Assembly: GCA_002869895.2 (NCBI GenBank) | Contig: NEWP02000005.1 | Span: forward strand, 43,921-83,475 | DNA: 39,555 nt | Direction: 5' to 3' | DNA from: Nitrospira sp. CG24E | Lineage (GTDB): Bacteria > Nitrospirota > Nitrospiria > Nitrospirales > Nitrospiraceae | Shown: positions 39,552 through 39,555 of the stretch, one piece after another | Layout: each line of letters starts with the position of its first letter | Numbering within the stretch: the first letter of the stretch is position 1 | The notes under the pieces: generated by a model | Seen by the model: only the letters and a program-made list of their open reading frames with translations | Databases searched by the model: none | What the model was told of the DNA's origin: nothing | Program-made: the position numbers and the translations under genes

Positions 39552-39555
39552 CTTT

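Noticed and set aside
1-39555. tRNA genes, CRISPR arrays, transposases or integrases
   Set aside because: No T-loop consensus with a cloverleaf, no regularly spaced repeats and no transposase or integrase motifs were seen on either strand.

Overview
The window looks like a chromosomal segment of a free-living, Gram-negative-type bacterium, most likely a Nitrospira relative (phylum Nitrospirota). This is inferred from gene content and style: the rny-ymdB-xseA-xseB-tlyA order, zapB-zapA upstream of rny, a COX24-like 31-residue basic protein, outer-membrane lipoproteins and barrels, moderately high GC, and a repeat family that I associate with that genus. No rRNA, tRNA, CRISPR array, phage or transposase gene was seen.

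Layout. (1) 1-1.3 kb: AhpD-like, tautomerase-like and zinc-ribbon small proteins, then a gene-poor stretch with a possible remnant. (2) 1.9-7.5 kb: two metal(loid) units back to back. A minus-strand mercury operon (merR, CopZ-like Fe-S/Zn protein, merT, merP-like) has a clear MerR-type promoter. A plus-strand operon carries arsM, arsS (arsenosugar-type radical SAM) and a PiT phosphate permease, behind a palindromic operator candidate. No merA, arsR or arsenic efflux gene is present. (3) 7.5-9.2 kb: an inverted-repeat element, a HigBA-type toxin-antitoxin pair and a single-domain rhodanese. (4) 9.2-19.8 kb: housekeeping genes, mainly on minus: sugar-nucleotide epimerase, tlyA, xseB, xseA, ymdB, rny, zapA, zapB and a large lytic transglycosylase, then plus-strand rlmN. 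(5) 19.8-23.4 kb: an active/inactive pair of M16 peptidases and larE. (6) 23.4-25.3 kb: the F0 part of ATP synthase only (atpZ-atpB-atpE-atpF), with no F1 genes. (7) 25.5-31.0 kb: pabB-like and class IV aminotransferase, a small lytic transglycosylase, nadB with an upstream lipoprotein, and the 31-residue COX24-like gene. (8) 31.0-34.7 kb: two candidate tiny genes, an MsbA-like ABC exporter and an HDOD-GAF regulator. (9) 34.7-39.6 kb: accessory/envelope genes: aldo/keto reductase, secreted beta-propeller protein, a frameshifted secreted-protein gene, Slp lipoprotein and an outer-membrane barrel.

Most notable: a dispersed element with imperfect terminal inverted repeats occurs in two clear copies and one degenerate copy. 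Each copy begins exactly at, or directly after, the stop codon of a gene (PiT, HDOD-GAF, outer-membrane barrel). Other points are a duplicated C-terminal module in ArsM, a hairpin that appears to cover the ribosome-binding site of atpF, a 12-base G tract in the rny ribosome-binding region, a 40-base near-perfect palindrome shared by the 3' ends of larE and atpF, and several promoters placed so close to start codons that leaderless mRNAs are likely.
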